Translations under genes and position numbers: made by a program
NCBI GenBank assembly: GCA_900546085.1
Contig: URBS01000019.1
Location: forward strand, 1 to 23,907
Source: an uncultured Collinsella sp.
GTDB taxonomy: Bacteria > Actinomycetota > Coriobacteriia > Coriobacteriales > Coriobacteriaceae
Length of the DNA: 23,907 nt
Direction: 5' to 3'
Notes under the pieces: model-generated
Databases searched by the model: none
Told to the model about the DNA's origin: nothing
What the model saw: only the letters and a program-made list of their open reading frames with translations
Shown: positions 7,411 to 16,196 of the stretch, piece after piece
Layout of the letters: each line of letters begins with the position of its first letter
Position numbering within the stretch: the stretch's first letter is position 1

Positions 7411-7439
7411 TTCGGCCTCATTGTGACCGGTGGTACTCT
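7411..7439 (+). promoter_or_regulatory. Candidate ligA promoter
   Basis: TTCGGC (7411-7416), a 17-nt spacer and TACTCT (7434-7439) fit a sigma-70 promoter loosely, 35 nt before the ligA start. TAGTAT just downstream is an alternative -10 box. Confidence 0.35.
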
Positions 7440-7474
7440 AGTATCCGTTTGAAATCGAGCGAAGGAGTGCCGCT

Positions 7475-9703
7475 ATGGAGCAATCGAGCCTGTTTGGTGA
7501 CGGTGTGGATATCGATACCAAAACGCCCGCGAGCGCGGATGCCGCTGCACCGGCCGACGCCCATGCCCAGGCCGCCGCGCGCGCGGCCGAGCTGCGCCAC
7601 GAGCTCGATTACCACGCCTATCGCTACTACATGCTCGACGCGCCCGAGATCACGGACGCCGCCTTCGACAAAATGCTCGTTGAGCTGCAGGAGATCGAGG
7701 CGGCCTATCCCGACCTGGTGACGCCCGACAGCTATACCCAGCGCGTGGGCGGATACGTGAGCGAGCAGTTTACGCCGGTCACGCACATGGCACGCATGTA
7801 TTCCATGGACGATGCCATGGATCTGGACGAACTTGACGCGTGGCTCCAGCGCACCGAGGATGCCCTCGGTGCCGGTAGCGTCACCTATACCTGCGAGCTT
7901 AAGATCGACGGCCTGGGCGTGGCCCTTACCTACCAAAACGGCACCTTCGTACGCGCCGCCACGCGCGGCGACGGCACCACGGGCGAGGACGTGTCGCTCA
8001 ACGTGCGTACCATCAAGGATGTGCCCATGCACCTGTCCGAGCCTGCGCTCGCCCACATGGGTGCCGACCGCGAGCGCACCATTGAGGTGCGCGGCGAGGT
8101 CTACATGCCCAAGGGCAGCTTTGTGCGTCTGAACGACGAGGCCGATGCCGAGGGCCGCGACCCCTTCGCCAACCCGCGCAACGCCGCCGCCGGATCGTTG
8201 CGCCAGAAGGATCCCAAGGTCACGGCGCGCCGCGACCTGGCTACCTTTATCTACGCCATTGCCGATACCGATCCGCTGCACGTCCACAGCCAGCGCGAGT
8301 TCCTGGACTGGCTGCGTAGCGCCGGCTTTAGCGTCAACCCCAACGTTGCCCGTTGCGCCACACCCGCTGAGGTTCACGAGTTCTGCGCCCAGGCGCTCGA
8401 GCATCGCGGCGACTTGGACTACGACATCGACGGCGTGGTCGTAAAGGTGGACAGCTTTCAGCAGCAGCTCGACCTGGGCTTTACCGCCCGCGCACCGCGC
8501 TGGGCCATTGCCTTTAAGTTCCCGCCCGAGGAAAAGCAGACCGTCCTGCGCGAGATTCGCATCCAGGTGGGCCGCACCGGTGTGCTCACGCCGGTCGCCG
8601 AGTTCGACCCGGTGACGGTTGCCGGCTCCACCATCGCGCGCGCCACGCTGCACAACATCGACGAGATCCGCCGCAAAAACGTGCGCGAGGGCGACACTAT
8701 CATCGTGCACAAGGCGGGCGACGTAATCCCCGAGGTCGTGGGCCCGGTGCTCGATAAGCGTCCGGCCGATTCGGTCGACTGGTACATGCCCGAGGTCTGC
8801 CCCGTGTGCGGCAGCCCCGTGGTCCACGAGGATGGCGAGGTCGCCTACCGCTGCGTGTCCATTGACTGCCCGGCGCAGCTCAAGGAGCGCTTGCTCCACT
8901 GGGTGAGCCGCGGCTGCATGGACGTTGATGGCCTGGGCGACGAGATCGTCGACAAGATGATCGCTGCCGGCCTGATCCACGATGTCGCAGACTTCTACCA
9001 GCTCACGGTCGATGACATCGCAGGCCTGGATACGGGGCGCGTGTACGCGAGCACCAATAGCAAAAAGGGCGTTAAGAAGGGCGATCCTATTCCGGTAGGC
9101 CTCAAGACGGCCGAGAAAATCATCGCCGAGCTCAACAAGTCCAAGAGCCAGCCACTCGGGCGTGTGCTGTTTGCCCTGGGCATCCGCCATGTGGGCAAGA
9201 GCGTGGGCGAGGTCATCGCCGAGCGATTCCTGTCGATTGACAAGCTCATCTTGGCGAGCGAAGAGGATATTGCCGAGTGCGAGGGCATCGGTCCCAAGAT
9301 TGCGGCGAGCGTCAAGCAGTTCCTGGCCGTGCCCGAGAACCTTGCCGTGCTGGAACGTCTGCGCCAAGCGGGCCTTTCGCTCGAGGTCGACTTGGGTGCC
9401 GCTCATGCGCAAGCCGCGGCCGAAGCTGGCGTGGCGGGCGAGCTCGCCGACGCACAGCCGCTTGCGGGTCTGACCTTCGTGCTCACCGGCACGCTCGTCA
9501 ACCGCACGCGCGACGAGGCAGGTGCGGCGCTCAAGGTACTCGGCGCCAAGGTTTCGGGTAGCGTGTCAAAGAAGACGAGCTATCTGGTCGCCGGCCCCAA
9601 AGCGGGCTCCAAGCTCACCAAGGCCGAACAGCTGGGTGTACCTGTGCTGGACGAGGACGCGCTCGAGCGAATCTTGGCTACTGGCGAGGTGCCCCAGGCT
9701 TAG
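7475..9703 (+). CDS. ligA: NAD-dependent DNA ligase LigA
   Basis: It seals nicks during replication and repair using NAD. The 742-residue protein is longer than the usual roughly 670. Domain order: an Ala-rich N-terminal extension of about 35 residues, the Ia region (HAYRYYMLDAPEITDAAFD), the adenylation domain with CELKIDG and nucleophile Lys143, the OB fold (about 345-430), a four-Cys zinc finger (Cys442, 445, 460 and 465), helix-hairpin-helix repeats, and a C-terminal BRCT domain from about 660 (LAGLTFVLTGTL). About 25 extra residues (near 518-545, Lys/Gly-rich) interrupt the first helix-hairpin-helix region where most ligases have a short turn. The ATG has GAAGGAG seven nt upstream. It stands alone between two terminators. 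Confidence 0.97.
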   Translation: MEQSSLFGDGVDIDTKTPASADAAAPADAHAQAAARAAELRHELDYHAYRYYMLDAPEITDAAFDKMLVELQEIEAAYPDLVTPDSYTQRVGGYVSEQFTPVTHMARMYSMDDAMDLDELDAWLQRTEDALGAGSVTYTCELKIDGLGVALTYQNGTFVRAATRGDGTTGEDVSLNVRTIKDVPMHLSEPALAHMGADRERTIEVRGEVYMPKGSFVRLNDEADAEGRDPFANPRNAAAGSLRQKDPKVTARRDLATFIYAIADTDPLHVHSQREFLDWLRSAGFSVNPNVARCATPAEVHEFCAQALEHRGDLDYDIDGVVVKVDSFQQQLDLGFTARAPRWAIAFKFPPEEKQTVLREIRIQVGRTGVLTPVAEFDPVTVAGSTIARATLHNIDEIRRKNVREGDTIIVHKAGDVIPEVVGPVLDKRPADSVDWYMPEVCPVCGSPVVHEDGEVAYRCVSIDCPAQLKERLLHWVSRGCMDVDGLGDEIVDKMIAAGLIHDVADFYQLTVDDIAGLDTGRVYASTNSKKGVKKGDPIPVGLKTAEKIIAELNKSKSQPLGRVLFALGIRHVGKSVGEVIAERFLSIDKLILASEEDIAECEGIGPKIAASVKQFLAVPENLAVLERLRQAGLSLEVDLGAAHAQAAAEAGVAGELADAQPLAGLTFVLTGTLVNRTRDEAGAALKVLGAKVSGSVSKKTSYLVAGPKAGSKLTKAEQLGVPVLDEDALERILATGEVPQA

Positions 9704-9722
9704 TGCATCAATAGCCTAATTG

Positions 9723-9762
9723 AAGAACCGCCCGGAAGCACGATGCCTTCCGGGCGGTTCTT
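9723..9762. terminator. Bidirectional terminator between ligA and the merR-type gene
   Basis: A 16-bp perfect stem (9723-9738 with 9747-9762) around an 8-nt loop separates two convergent genes. The right arm reaches into the stop codon of the minus-strand regulator (9761-9763), so the hairpin overlaps its 3' end. Confidence 0.8.
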
Positions 9763-10609
9763 ACTTTGCTGGGGAAACGGGCACCGTGATCTGCGTCACG
9801 TAGGTCTCTGGATCGTCGCTGATGATGTCATCGATAAGGGTGATCTCGCGCGAGGGGCCGGCGGGCGTCAGGTTGTGTTCGTGCATGTAGCTCAGCAGTT
9901 GCTCGTAGCGTGGGGCTGCTTGCCCGTGCGTGCCGCGGAAGCTTATGGTCAGGCAGTGCGCGGCAGGTCGCGTCTCAACGTCACCCAAGTAATCATCGGT
10001 GTCATCGAGCAGCAGAAAGACCTCGTCGTAGCCATCAAAGTCACCGGCGGCCAGGCGTTCGGGCGCGATGCCCACACCCAGATTGCCAAGATAGGCAAAG
10101 GTTTCGTGCTGCCCCTGCTGAAGCTGGCGGATATGCCATCCCAGCGAATAGGCGTCGGTGGGATTGACGCGCTCGTGCAGCGTGGCGCAGCGAAGTTCGG
10201 GTTCCTCGGTTTCGCTAATGGTGTCGAGATCGGCATTCAAAGCGCCATGAAGCAAGGCAAGCCGCTGGTCAATCTTGCGCGACATGCGCTCCAGCTCACG
10301 CCGCTTGTGCTCAATTAGCTCCTGTTGCTTGGTCAGTTGCCGTTGCATCAAATCCACATCGCGCGTAGTGACAAACTCGCGAATTTGCGCCAACGGCAAG
10401 TCGAGAACACGCAGGTTGCCGATGGTGTTGAGGGTGGAGAGCTGCCGGGATCCGTAGTAGCGGTACCCACTCGTCGGATCGACATATGCCGGCTCCAATA
10501 GCCCCATCTGTTCGTAATGGCGCAGTGTGCCCACGCTCAAATTGAGCAAGCGCGCCACCTCGCCAATGCGGAGCAGGCCCTCGGTGTGTTCGCTTGGCAT
10601 GTCGGTCAC
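9761..10609 (-). CDS. MerR-family regulator with GyrI-like effector domain
   Basis: A 282-residue regulator with a winged-helix HTH at the N-terminus (LLRIGEVARLLNLSVGTLRHYEQMG, about 12-36, then the GYRYY wing near 48-52), a coiled-coil dimer helix (about 75-120, rich in Gln, Glu, Arg) and a C-terminal GyrI/BmrR-type ligand-binding domain (about 130-280). This plan is typical of multidrug-sensing activators such as BmrR. A GTG start at 10609 has AAGGAG seven nt upstream; the ATG three codons on is too far from it. It follows the MATE pump by 54 bp on the same strand, and a MerR-type operator sits in the pump promoter, so it probably activates the operon and itself when a drug-like ligand binds. 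The ligand is unknown. Confidence 0.9.
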   Translation of the reverse strand: MTDMPSEHTEGLLRIGEVARLLNLSVGTLRHYEQMGLLEPAYVDPTSGYRYYGSRQLSTLNTIGNLRVLDLPLAQIREFVTTRDVDLMQRQLTKQQELIEHKRRELERMSRKIDQRLALLHGALNADLDTISETEEPELRCATLHERVNPTDAYSLGWHIRQLQQGQHETFAYLGNLGVGIAPERLAAGDFDGYDEVFLLLDDTDDYLGDVETRPAAHCLTISFRGTHGQAAPRYEQLLSYMHEHNLTPAGPSREITLIDDIISDDPETYVTQITVPVSPAK

Positions 10610-10663
10610 AGGACCGCTCCTTTCGGTAAAACAGGGGAGAGGCGCTAGGCCTGCGTCGCCTCG

Positions 10664-12010
10664 CTACGCCACCAGCTTGTCAAAAGTTCCGCGGCGGTTG
10701 AGCACGGTAAATGCAATCATGCAGATGACCGCCGACAGAATCGACCCGCACGGTGAGGCGATGCCCATGGGGAACAGCGTGTCGGAATAGGCGTTCGACA
10801 GCAGCCATGCACCGGGCACGCGAATGAGCACAACGGCCAGCACGTTGTGCGCAAAGCCGATGTAGCTCTTGCCATACGCGGCGAAAAAGCCACTAAAGCA
10901 AATGTGGATGCCGGCAAAGATTGCGTCGAAAATATAGCTGCGCATATAGCCGGTACCGGCGGCGACTACTGCAGCGTTCTTGGCAAAAAAGCCGATAAAC
11001 GCCGGCGCCACCAGCCACATCAGCACCGTGATCAGGCAGCCGTACACCACCGAGATGGTCATGGCGTCCTTGAGTACCTGACGCGCGCGATCGCCCTTGC
11101 CCGCGCCGGCATTTTGCGCCGTGAGCGCGCTGACGGTAGCGCCCATGGAACTCGGCACAATGAACAAAAAGCTGATCATCTTTTCGACCAGGCCCACGGC
11201 GGCGGCGTCGACGAGCCCTCGGTGGTTGGCGATGACGGTGATGAACATAAACGCCACCTGGATGCAGCCGTCCTGCACGGCCACGGGCACGCCGATCTTA
11301 AGAATGCTGCCGAGCACCTCGGGCTGGGGGCGCAGGTCGCTGCGTTTGAGGTGAATGTGCGTACGGCGGCTCTTGAGCCACACGAGCGCGAGAGCCACGC
11401 TCGCCGTCTGCGCGATGACTGTGCCGAGCGCCGCGCCCACGGGGCCGAGTCCCATGTGGCCGATAAACAGAAAGTCGAGCGCGATGTTAATGATGCATGC
11501 CACGCCGATCACGTACATAGGCGAGCGCGAATCGCCCAGCCCGCGAAAGATGGCCGAGAGGATGTTGTATGCGGCGATAAACGGAATGCCGACAAAGCAG
11601 ATGCGCAGGTAGGCGGCGGTTCCTTCGACCGCTTCGGCTGGCGTGCCAATAAGTGCCACGATTTGCGGGCACAGTGCGAGCAAGACAGCGGCCAGCACCA
11701 CCGAGACACCCATAAAGAGCGTGATGGTGTTGCCGATGGCGGTCTCGGCGCGGTCAAACCGGCGCGAACCCACGGCGTGGCCGACGATGACCGTCGTTCC
11801 CATGGCCAGGCCCACGAGCGTCACGGTAATGATATAGAGCGTCTGCGCGCCATTACCCACGGCGGTGATGCCGGCGGCGCCGCTAAACTGCCCCATCATG
11901 TACAGGTCGGCCATGCCGTAGAGCATCTGCAAAAAGTACGAGAGCATATAGGGCAGGGCAAAGACCGCAATGGTCTTAAGGACATTGCCGCGTGTGAGGT
12001 CGTGTTCCAT
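10664..12010 (-). CDS. MATE-family efflux transporter
   Basis: A 448-residue inner-membrane antiporter predicted to export cationic drugs or other small molecules using an ion gradient. Twelve hydrophobic segments in two halves are visible. The N-terminal MATE pattern is clear (GNVLKTIAVFALPYMLSYFLQMLYGMADLYMMG and AVGNGAQT), with the repeat in the second half near IGVPVAVQDGCIQVAFMFI. The ATG at 12010 has only a weak ribosome site (AGAAAG). It is the first gene of a two-gene operon with a MerR/GyrI-type regulator, which supports drug-inducible efflux. The substrate cannot be read from sequence. Confidence 0.93.
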   Translation of the reverse strand: MEHDLTRGNVLKTIAVFALPYMLSYFLQMLYGMADLYMMGQFSGAAGITAVGNGAQTLYIITVTLVGLAMGTTVIVGHAVGSRRFDRAETAIGNTITLFMGVSVVLAAVLLALCPQIVALIGTPAEAVEGTAAYLRICFVGIPFIAAYNILSAIFRGLGDSRSPMYVIGVACIINIALDFLFIGHMGLGPVGAALGTVIAQTASVALALVWLKSRRTHIHLKRSDLRPQPEVLGSILKIGVPVAVQDGCIQVAFMFITVIANHRGLVDAAAVGLVEKMISFLFIVPSSMGATVSALTAQNAGAGKGDRARQVLKDAMTISVVYGCLITVLMWLVAPAFIGFFAKNAAVVAAGTGYMRSYIFDAIFAGIHICFSGFFAAYGKSYIGFAHNVLAVVLIRVPGAWLLSNAYSDTLFPMGIASPCGSILSAVICMIAFTVLNRRGTFDKLVA

Positions 12011-12050
12011 GGGCGTGGCTTTCTGGCTTAGATCGTTTACGTACCAGTGT

Positions 12051-12081
12051 AGTGAAAACCCTACAACGATTGTAGAGTCAA
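12051..12081 (-). promoter_or_regulatory. MerR-type promoter-operator of the MATE operon
   Basis: On the minus strand TTGACT (12081-12076) and TTCACT (12056-12051) are -35 and -10 boxes separated by 19 nt, the long spacer typical of MerR-activated promoters. The spacer is filled by a dyad: ACTCTACAA, TCG, TTGTAGGGT, with 8 of 9 arm positions complementary. The promoter points at the MATE gene 40 nt away. Confidence 0.75.
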
Positions 12082-12181
12082 GGTTTGTGTTGGCGGCAGG
12101 GCGAAAAAGTCACGCTCGCGTTCATTTCTAATTGAATACGGACGTGCGTCCTGCGAGCATGGCGTCTGCACTAGCCTTGCA

Positions 12182-12193
12182 GAAATCGATTTC
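12182..12193. promoter_or_regulatory. Perfect palindrome GAAATCGATTTC upstream of the ABC promoter
   Basis: This 12-bp perfect palindrome ends 7 nt before the -35 box of the ABC exporter operon. It differs by one base from the operator GAAATCGGTTTC at 2233-2244, so it may be a site for a LacI-family protein, though the regulator is unknown. Confidence 0.45.
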
Positions 12194-12200
12194 GGAACAC

Positions 12201-12230
12201 TTGACACCGCCGCACGGCGCGCCATAATAC
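12201..12230 (+). promoter_or_regulatory. Sigma-70-like promoter of the ABC exporter operon
   Basis: A consensus TTGACA (12201-12206) is followed after 18 nt by TAATAC (12225-12230); ATAATA one base earlier gives 17 nt. It is the best-matching promoter in the window, 40 nt before the first start codon. Confidence 0.65.
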
Positions 12231-12269
12231 GTGGGTTTGCGAACAACGTTTGATGGGGGATGAACCTGC

Positions 12270-14090
12270 GTGCGCAATCTCAAGATTCTGTTTTCCTATC
12301 TGGGGGCATACCGCCGCGATGCCATGCTCGGCGTGCTCTTTGTGACGGCCGAGACGGCGCTCGAGCTGTTTATCCCGGTCATCATGGCAAATATCATCGA
12401 TGTGGGCGTGCCCGCGGGCGACATCAACTACATGCTGTTGCAGGGCGCGTATATGTTGGTATGCGCCGCATGTTCGCTGCTGCTTGGCTTGGGCTATGCA
12501 CGCACGTCCGCCCGCGTTGCCTCGGGGCTGGGCGCTAACCTGCGCGAGGCGGAGTATCGCAAGATCCAGACGCTCGCTTTTGGCAATCTGGACAACTACG
12601 ACGCCAGCTCGCTTGTCACTCGCATGACCACCGACATCACCGTGATTCAAAACGCCGTAGGTAACGGTTTCCGCCCCATGGTGCGTGGTCCTGTGACGCT
12701 TATCGTCGGCTTGGTCTATGCGTTGGTGCTGTCGCGTCCGCTCGCTACGGTATTCGCGATTATTCTGCCGGTGCTGGCGATCGTACTGGGCGTTATCACC
12801 TGTCGCGTCAGTCCGCTCTACCGCCAGCTGCAGACCTCGATGGACCATCTCAACGGTGTGGTGCAGGAGGACCTCACCGCCGTGCGCGCCGTCAAGGCGT
12901 ACGTGCGTGCCGAGCACGAGGAGGCCAAGTTCGATGCCGTCAATACCGAGCTTGCGCGCACCGCGACGAATACCTTTGGCAACGCTGTACTCAACCTGCC
13001 GGTGTTTCAGCTGTCGATGTACGTGGCGGCGCTTTCCATTCTTTGGATCGGCGGTCGCATGATTCTTGCCGGCGAGCTCGGCGTGGGCTCGCTCACGGGC
13101 TTTATGAGCTATGTGCTGCTGATCATGAACTCGCTCATGATGATCTCCAACGTGTTTTTGCTGCTCACCCGCGCACTTGCCAGCGTGGAGCGCATCTCGC
13201 GGGTGCTCGACGAGCGTTCGCTTATCCAGGCGCCCGACGCTGCCACTGCCGTGCACGGGGTGGCCGACGGAAGCATCGAGTTTCGCGACGTGTCGTTTAA
13301 GTACCGCGCGGATGCTGCCGAGGATGTGCTCGAGCATATTGACCTTTGCATTGAGGCGGGCTCCACGGTGGGCGTGCTCGGCGGCACGGGCTCGGGCAAG
13401 AGTTCGCTTGTGCAGCTAATCGCGCGCCTGTACGACGCCACCGAAGGCGCCGTGCTCGTGGGCGGGCGCGATGTGCGCGATTACGACCTGGCCGCCCTGC
13501 GCGACGCCGTGGGTATCGTGCTGCAAAAGAACGTACTGTTTACGGGTACCGTGCGCGAGAACCTGCAGTGGGGCAATCCACAGGCGTCGGACAATGAGCT
13601 CCTCGCGGCTTGCCGCGCGGCGTGCGTGGATGAGTTCCTCGATCGCATCGGCGGGCTGGACGGCTATCTGGGCCAGGGCGGTGCCGGTGTCTCGGGCGGG
13701 CAGAAGCAGCGCCTGTGCATCGCGCGTACATTGCTCAAGCATCCGCGTGTGCTCATCTTTGACGATTCGACCAGCGCGGTCGATATGGCGACCGACGCCA
13801 AGATCCGCGAGCATATCGCTCAGATTCCCAACACGACGGTGATTGTCATTGCGCAGCGCATTGCGAGCGTCATGGATGCCGATTGCATTGTGGTGTTGGA
13901 CGACGGTCGTGTCCACGGCGTGGGCACGCACGAGGAACTGCTGGCGGGCGATGCCATTTATCAGGAGATTTACGCCTCGCAGATGGAGTTTGCGGGGGAT
14001 GCGGGCATCGCCGACGGCGCAAATGCCCCGTCTTCCTCTGGTTCCAGCGGATCAATTCAAGCCACGGAAGGGGGTGAGCGCCATGCCTAA
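12270..14090 (+). CDS. ABC exporter half-transporter, subunit 1 (degenerate ATP site)
   Basis: A 606-residue fusion of a six-helix transmembrane domain (about 1-320) and an ATPase domain (about 340-575). Visible motifs are Walker A GGTGSGKSS at 371-379, the signature VSGGQKQ from 474, and Walker B VLIFDDSTS, where Asp499 takes the place of the catalytic Glu. This substitution marks the non-canonical half of heterodimeric exporters such as TM287/288 or BmrCD. The GTG start at 12270 is preceded by GGGGGA; the nearby ATG at 12260 is in another frame. The last 8 bp overlap the next gene, indicating translational coupling. Substrate unknown: multidrug, peptide or lipid export are all possible. Confidence 0.94.
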   Translation: MRNLKILFSYLGAYRRDAMLGVLFVTAETALELFIPVIMANIIDVGVPAGDINYMLLQGAYMLVCAACSLLLGLGYARTSARVASGLGANLREAEYRKIQTLAFGNLDNYDASSLVTRMTTDITVIQNAVGNGFRPMVRGPVTLIVGLVYALVLSRPLATVFAIILPVLAIVLGVITCRVSPLYRQLQTSMDHLNGVVQEDLTAVRAVKAYVRAEHEEAKFDAVNTELARTATNTFGNAVLNLPVFQLSMYVAALSILWIGGRMILAGELGVGSLTGFMSYVLLIMNSLMMISNVFLLLTRALASVERISRVLDERSLIQAPDAATAVHGVADGSIEFRDVSFKYRADAAEDVLEHIDLCIEAGSTVGVLGGTGSGKSSLVQLIARLYDATEGAVLVGGRDVRDYDLAALRDAVGIVLQKNVLFTGTVRENLQWGNPQASDNELLAACRAACVDEFLDRIGGLDGYLGQGGAGVSGGQKQRLCIARTLLKHPRVLIFDDSTSAVDMATDAKIREHIAQIPNTTVIVIAQRIASVMDADCIVVLDDGRVHGVGTHEELLAGDAIYQEIYASQMEFAGDAGIADGANAPSSSGSSGSIQATEGGERHA

Positions 14091-15981
14091 GACATCCGCT
14101 CAGGCCCGTCCCGCCAATCTGGCGCAGACGCTCCGCCGCCTGCTCTCCTACATGGGTCACGCCAAGTTCTCGCTGCTCGCAGTGGGTGTGCTTGCCTCTG
14201 TTGCGGCCATCGCAAGCCTTGCCGGTACCTACATGGTGCGCCCCATCGTCAACGGTTTGGCAACGGGCGGCGAGGAACTGCTCGCTAAGCAGGTTATCTT
14301 TACCGCTGCCATCTACGCCGCGGGCGTGCTCTCGGCTCTGGGCTACTCGCAGATTATGGTGCGCGCGGCCCAGCGCGTGGTGTCCGATATCCGCCGCGAC
14401 CTGTTTGCCCACATTCAGACGCTGCCGCTGAGCTACTTCGACAGCACGCGCTCGGGTGACATCATGAGCTTCTTTACCAACGACGTCGACACCGTCTCCG
14501 AGGCGCTCAACAACAGCTTTGCCAACGTGATTCAGGCGATCATCCAGGTGGTCGGCACCACGGCCATGCTCATCATCCTCAACTGGCAGCTCACGATTAT
14601 CACGCTCGTGTGCGATGCGGCCATTGTGCTGTATGCACGCTACTCGGGCACGCGCTCTAAGCGTTTCTTTGCCGCCCAGCAGGCATCGCTTGGCGACCTG
14701 GACGGATATATCGAAGAGATGGTCTCGGGTCAAAAGGTCATCAAGGTCTTTAATCACGAGCAAGCCAACGTGGCTGGTTTTGACGCGCGCAACCAAGAGC
14801 TGCGCCGCACCGGTGGTGCCGCGCAGGCCTACGCCAACTCGATGGTGCCCATGACCGTGGTGATCGGCTATGCCAACTACGCCATCGTCGCCGTGGCGGG
14901 CGGCATGCTCTGCATCAAGGGGCTCGCCGACGTGGGCGCGCTTGCAAGTTACCTGGTCTTTGTACGCCAGGCCGCCATGCCCATCAACCAGTTTACGCAG
15001 CTGGGCAACTTTTTGCTCAACGCGCTGGCCGGTGCCGAGCGCCTGTTTGCCGCCATGGATCTTGAGCCCGAGGTGGACGAGGGCTGCGTGGAGCTGGTGC
15101 AGACGGGCGGCGCCGCGTGGGCATGGAAGATTCCCGAGGGCCAGGGCGTGGGCGCGTACGGGCACCTGCATGATGTGGCTGCCGTTGATGAGTCGGGCCG
15201 TGCGGTGGCTGCCGACGGCACCGAGCTCACGTGCGGCTTGGTTCCACTTGCCGGCGACGTGCGCTTCCATGCCGTGGACTTTTCCTACGTGCCAGGCACC
15301 CGTGTGCTCACGGATCTCAACCTGTTTGCCAAGCCGGGGCAAAAGATCGCGTTTGTGGGCTCCACAGGCGCCGGTAAGACGACCATCACCAACCTCATCA
15401 ACCGCTTCTACGAGGTCGATGACGGCGAGATCACGTACGACGGCATCGACGTCAAGCACATTGCCAAGGCCAGCCTGCGCGGGTCGCTCGGCATTGTGCT
15501 GCAGGACACGCACCTGTTTAGCGGCACCATCGCACAGAACATCCGCTTTGGCAAGCTCGACGCGACCGACGAGGAAGTGCGCGCCGCTGCCGAGGCTGCC
15601 TGCGCGGATTCGTTTATCCGCCGCCTGCCTAGAGGCTACGACACACCGGTCACGGCCGACGGCGCCAACCTGTCGCAGGGCCAGCGCCAGCTGCTCGCCA
15701 TCGCGCGCGTGGCCGTTGCCGACCCGCCGGTGCTCATCTTGGACGAGGCCACGAGCTCTATCGACACGCGCACCGAAAAGCTCATCGAGCGCGGCATGGA
15801 CCGCATCATGCGCGGACGCACCACGTTTATGATCGCGCACCGCCTGTCCACCGTCCGCGACGCCGACGCCATCATGGTCCTCGAACACGGTCGCATCATC
15901 GAGCGCGGCACGCACGAAGAGCTGCTCGCTCAGCACGGCGAGTACTGGCAGCTGGCGCATGGCTTAAAAGAGTTGGATTAA
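14083..15981 (+). CDS. ABC exporter half-transporter, subunit 2 (canonical ATP site)
   Basis: A 632-residue half-transporter with the same plan. Transmembrane domain about 35-320 (including LPLSYFDSTRSGDIMSFFTND); ATPase domain from about 390 with Walker A GSTGAGKTT from 426, signature LSQGQRQ from 530 and Walker B ILDEATS with catalytic Glu555. Between the two domains lies an expanded linker of about 55 residues (roughly 330-385, Gly/Ala/Val-rich), longer than in subunit 1. The ATG at 14083 has AAGGGGG upstream and overlaps the previous stop region (ATGCCTAA). With the Asp-containing subunit 1 it should form an asymmetric heterodimer with one active and one degenerate site. Confidence 0.94.
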   Translation: MPKTSAQARPANLAQTLRRLLSYMGHAKFSLLAVGVLASVAAIASLAGTYMVRPIVNGLATGGEELLAKQVIFTAAIYAAGVLSALGYSQIMVRAAQRVVSDIRRDLFAHIQTLPLSYFDSTRSGDIMSFFTNDVDTVSEALNNSFANVIQAIIQVVGTTAMLIILNWQLTIITLVCDAAIVLYARYSGTRSKRFFAAQQASLGDLDGYIEEMVSGQKVIKVFNHEQANVAGFDARNQELRRTGGAAQAYANSMVPMTVVIGYANYAIVAVAGGMLCIKGLADVGALASYLVFVRQAAMPINQFTQLGNFLLNALAGAERLFAAMDLEPEVDEGCVELVQTGGAAWAWKIPEGQGVGAYGHLHDVAAVDESGRAVAADGTELTCGLVPLAGDVRFHAVDFSYVPGTRVLTDLNLFAKPGQKIAFVGSTGAGKTTITNLINRFYEVDDGEITYDGIDVKHIAKASLRGSLGIVLQDTHLFSGTIAQNIRFGKLDATDEEVRAAAEAACADSFIRRLPRGYDTPVTADGANLSQGQRQLLAIARVAVADPPVLILDEATSSIDTRTEKLIERGMDRIMRGRTTFMIAHRLSTVRDADAIMVLEHGRIIERGTHEELLAQHGEYWQLAHGLKELD

Positions 15982-16030
15982 CCCGTTCGAGCACGATGCT
16001 TTGACCCCTCCGTGCCCCTCACCTCGCCTC

Positions 16031-16095
16031 AAACCATCACAACATTCGACGTTTTTTGCCAAAAACGGGAAAAGCATCGAATGTTGTGATGGTTT
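16031..16095. repeat. 65-nt hairpin repeat, copy 1
   Basis: AAACCATCACAACATTCGA (16031-16049) and its exact reverse complement (16077-16095) form a 19-bp stem. In the 27-nt loop CGTTTTT (16050-16056) can pair with AAAAACG (16061-16067). The whole unit differs by one base from the copy at 17273-17337. It could also terminate the ABC operon, since T residues follow the stem. Confidence 0.85.
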
Positions 16096-16196
16096 TTCTG
16101 CCACTCGATCGGGCGGAATCGCTTTCTTGCGCACGCAGGTGTGCGGACCCGTGGGCAGGGGAATAAGGTTGGTTATCCGACTCCATTGGAGGGCTC

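Noticed and set aside
7418..9412. 664-codon minus-strand ORF opposite ligA
   Set aside because: Shadow of ligA; no ribosome site, no recognisable domain.
13870..15960. 696-codon minus-strand ORF opposite the ABC exporter genes
   Set aside because: Antisense shadow caused by GC-rich codon bias; the plus strand carries complete Walker and signature motifs.
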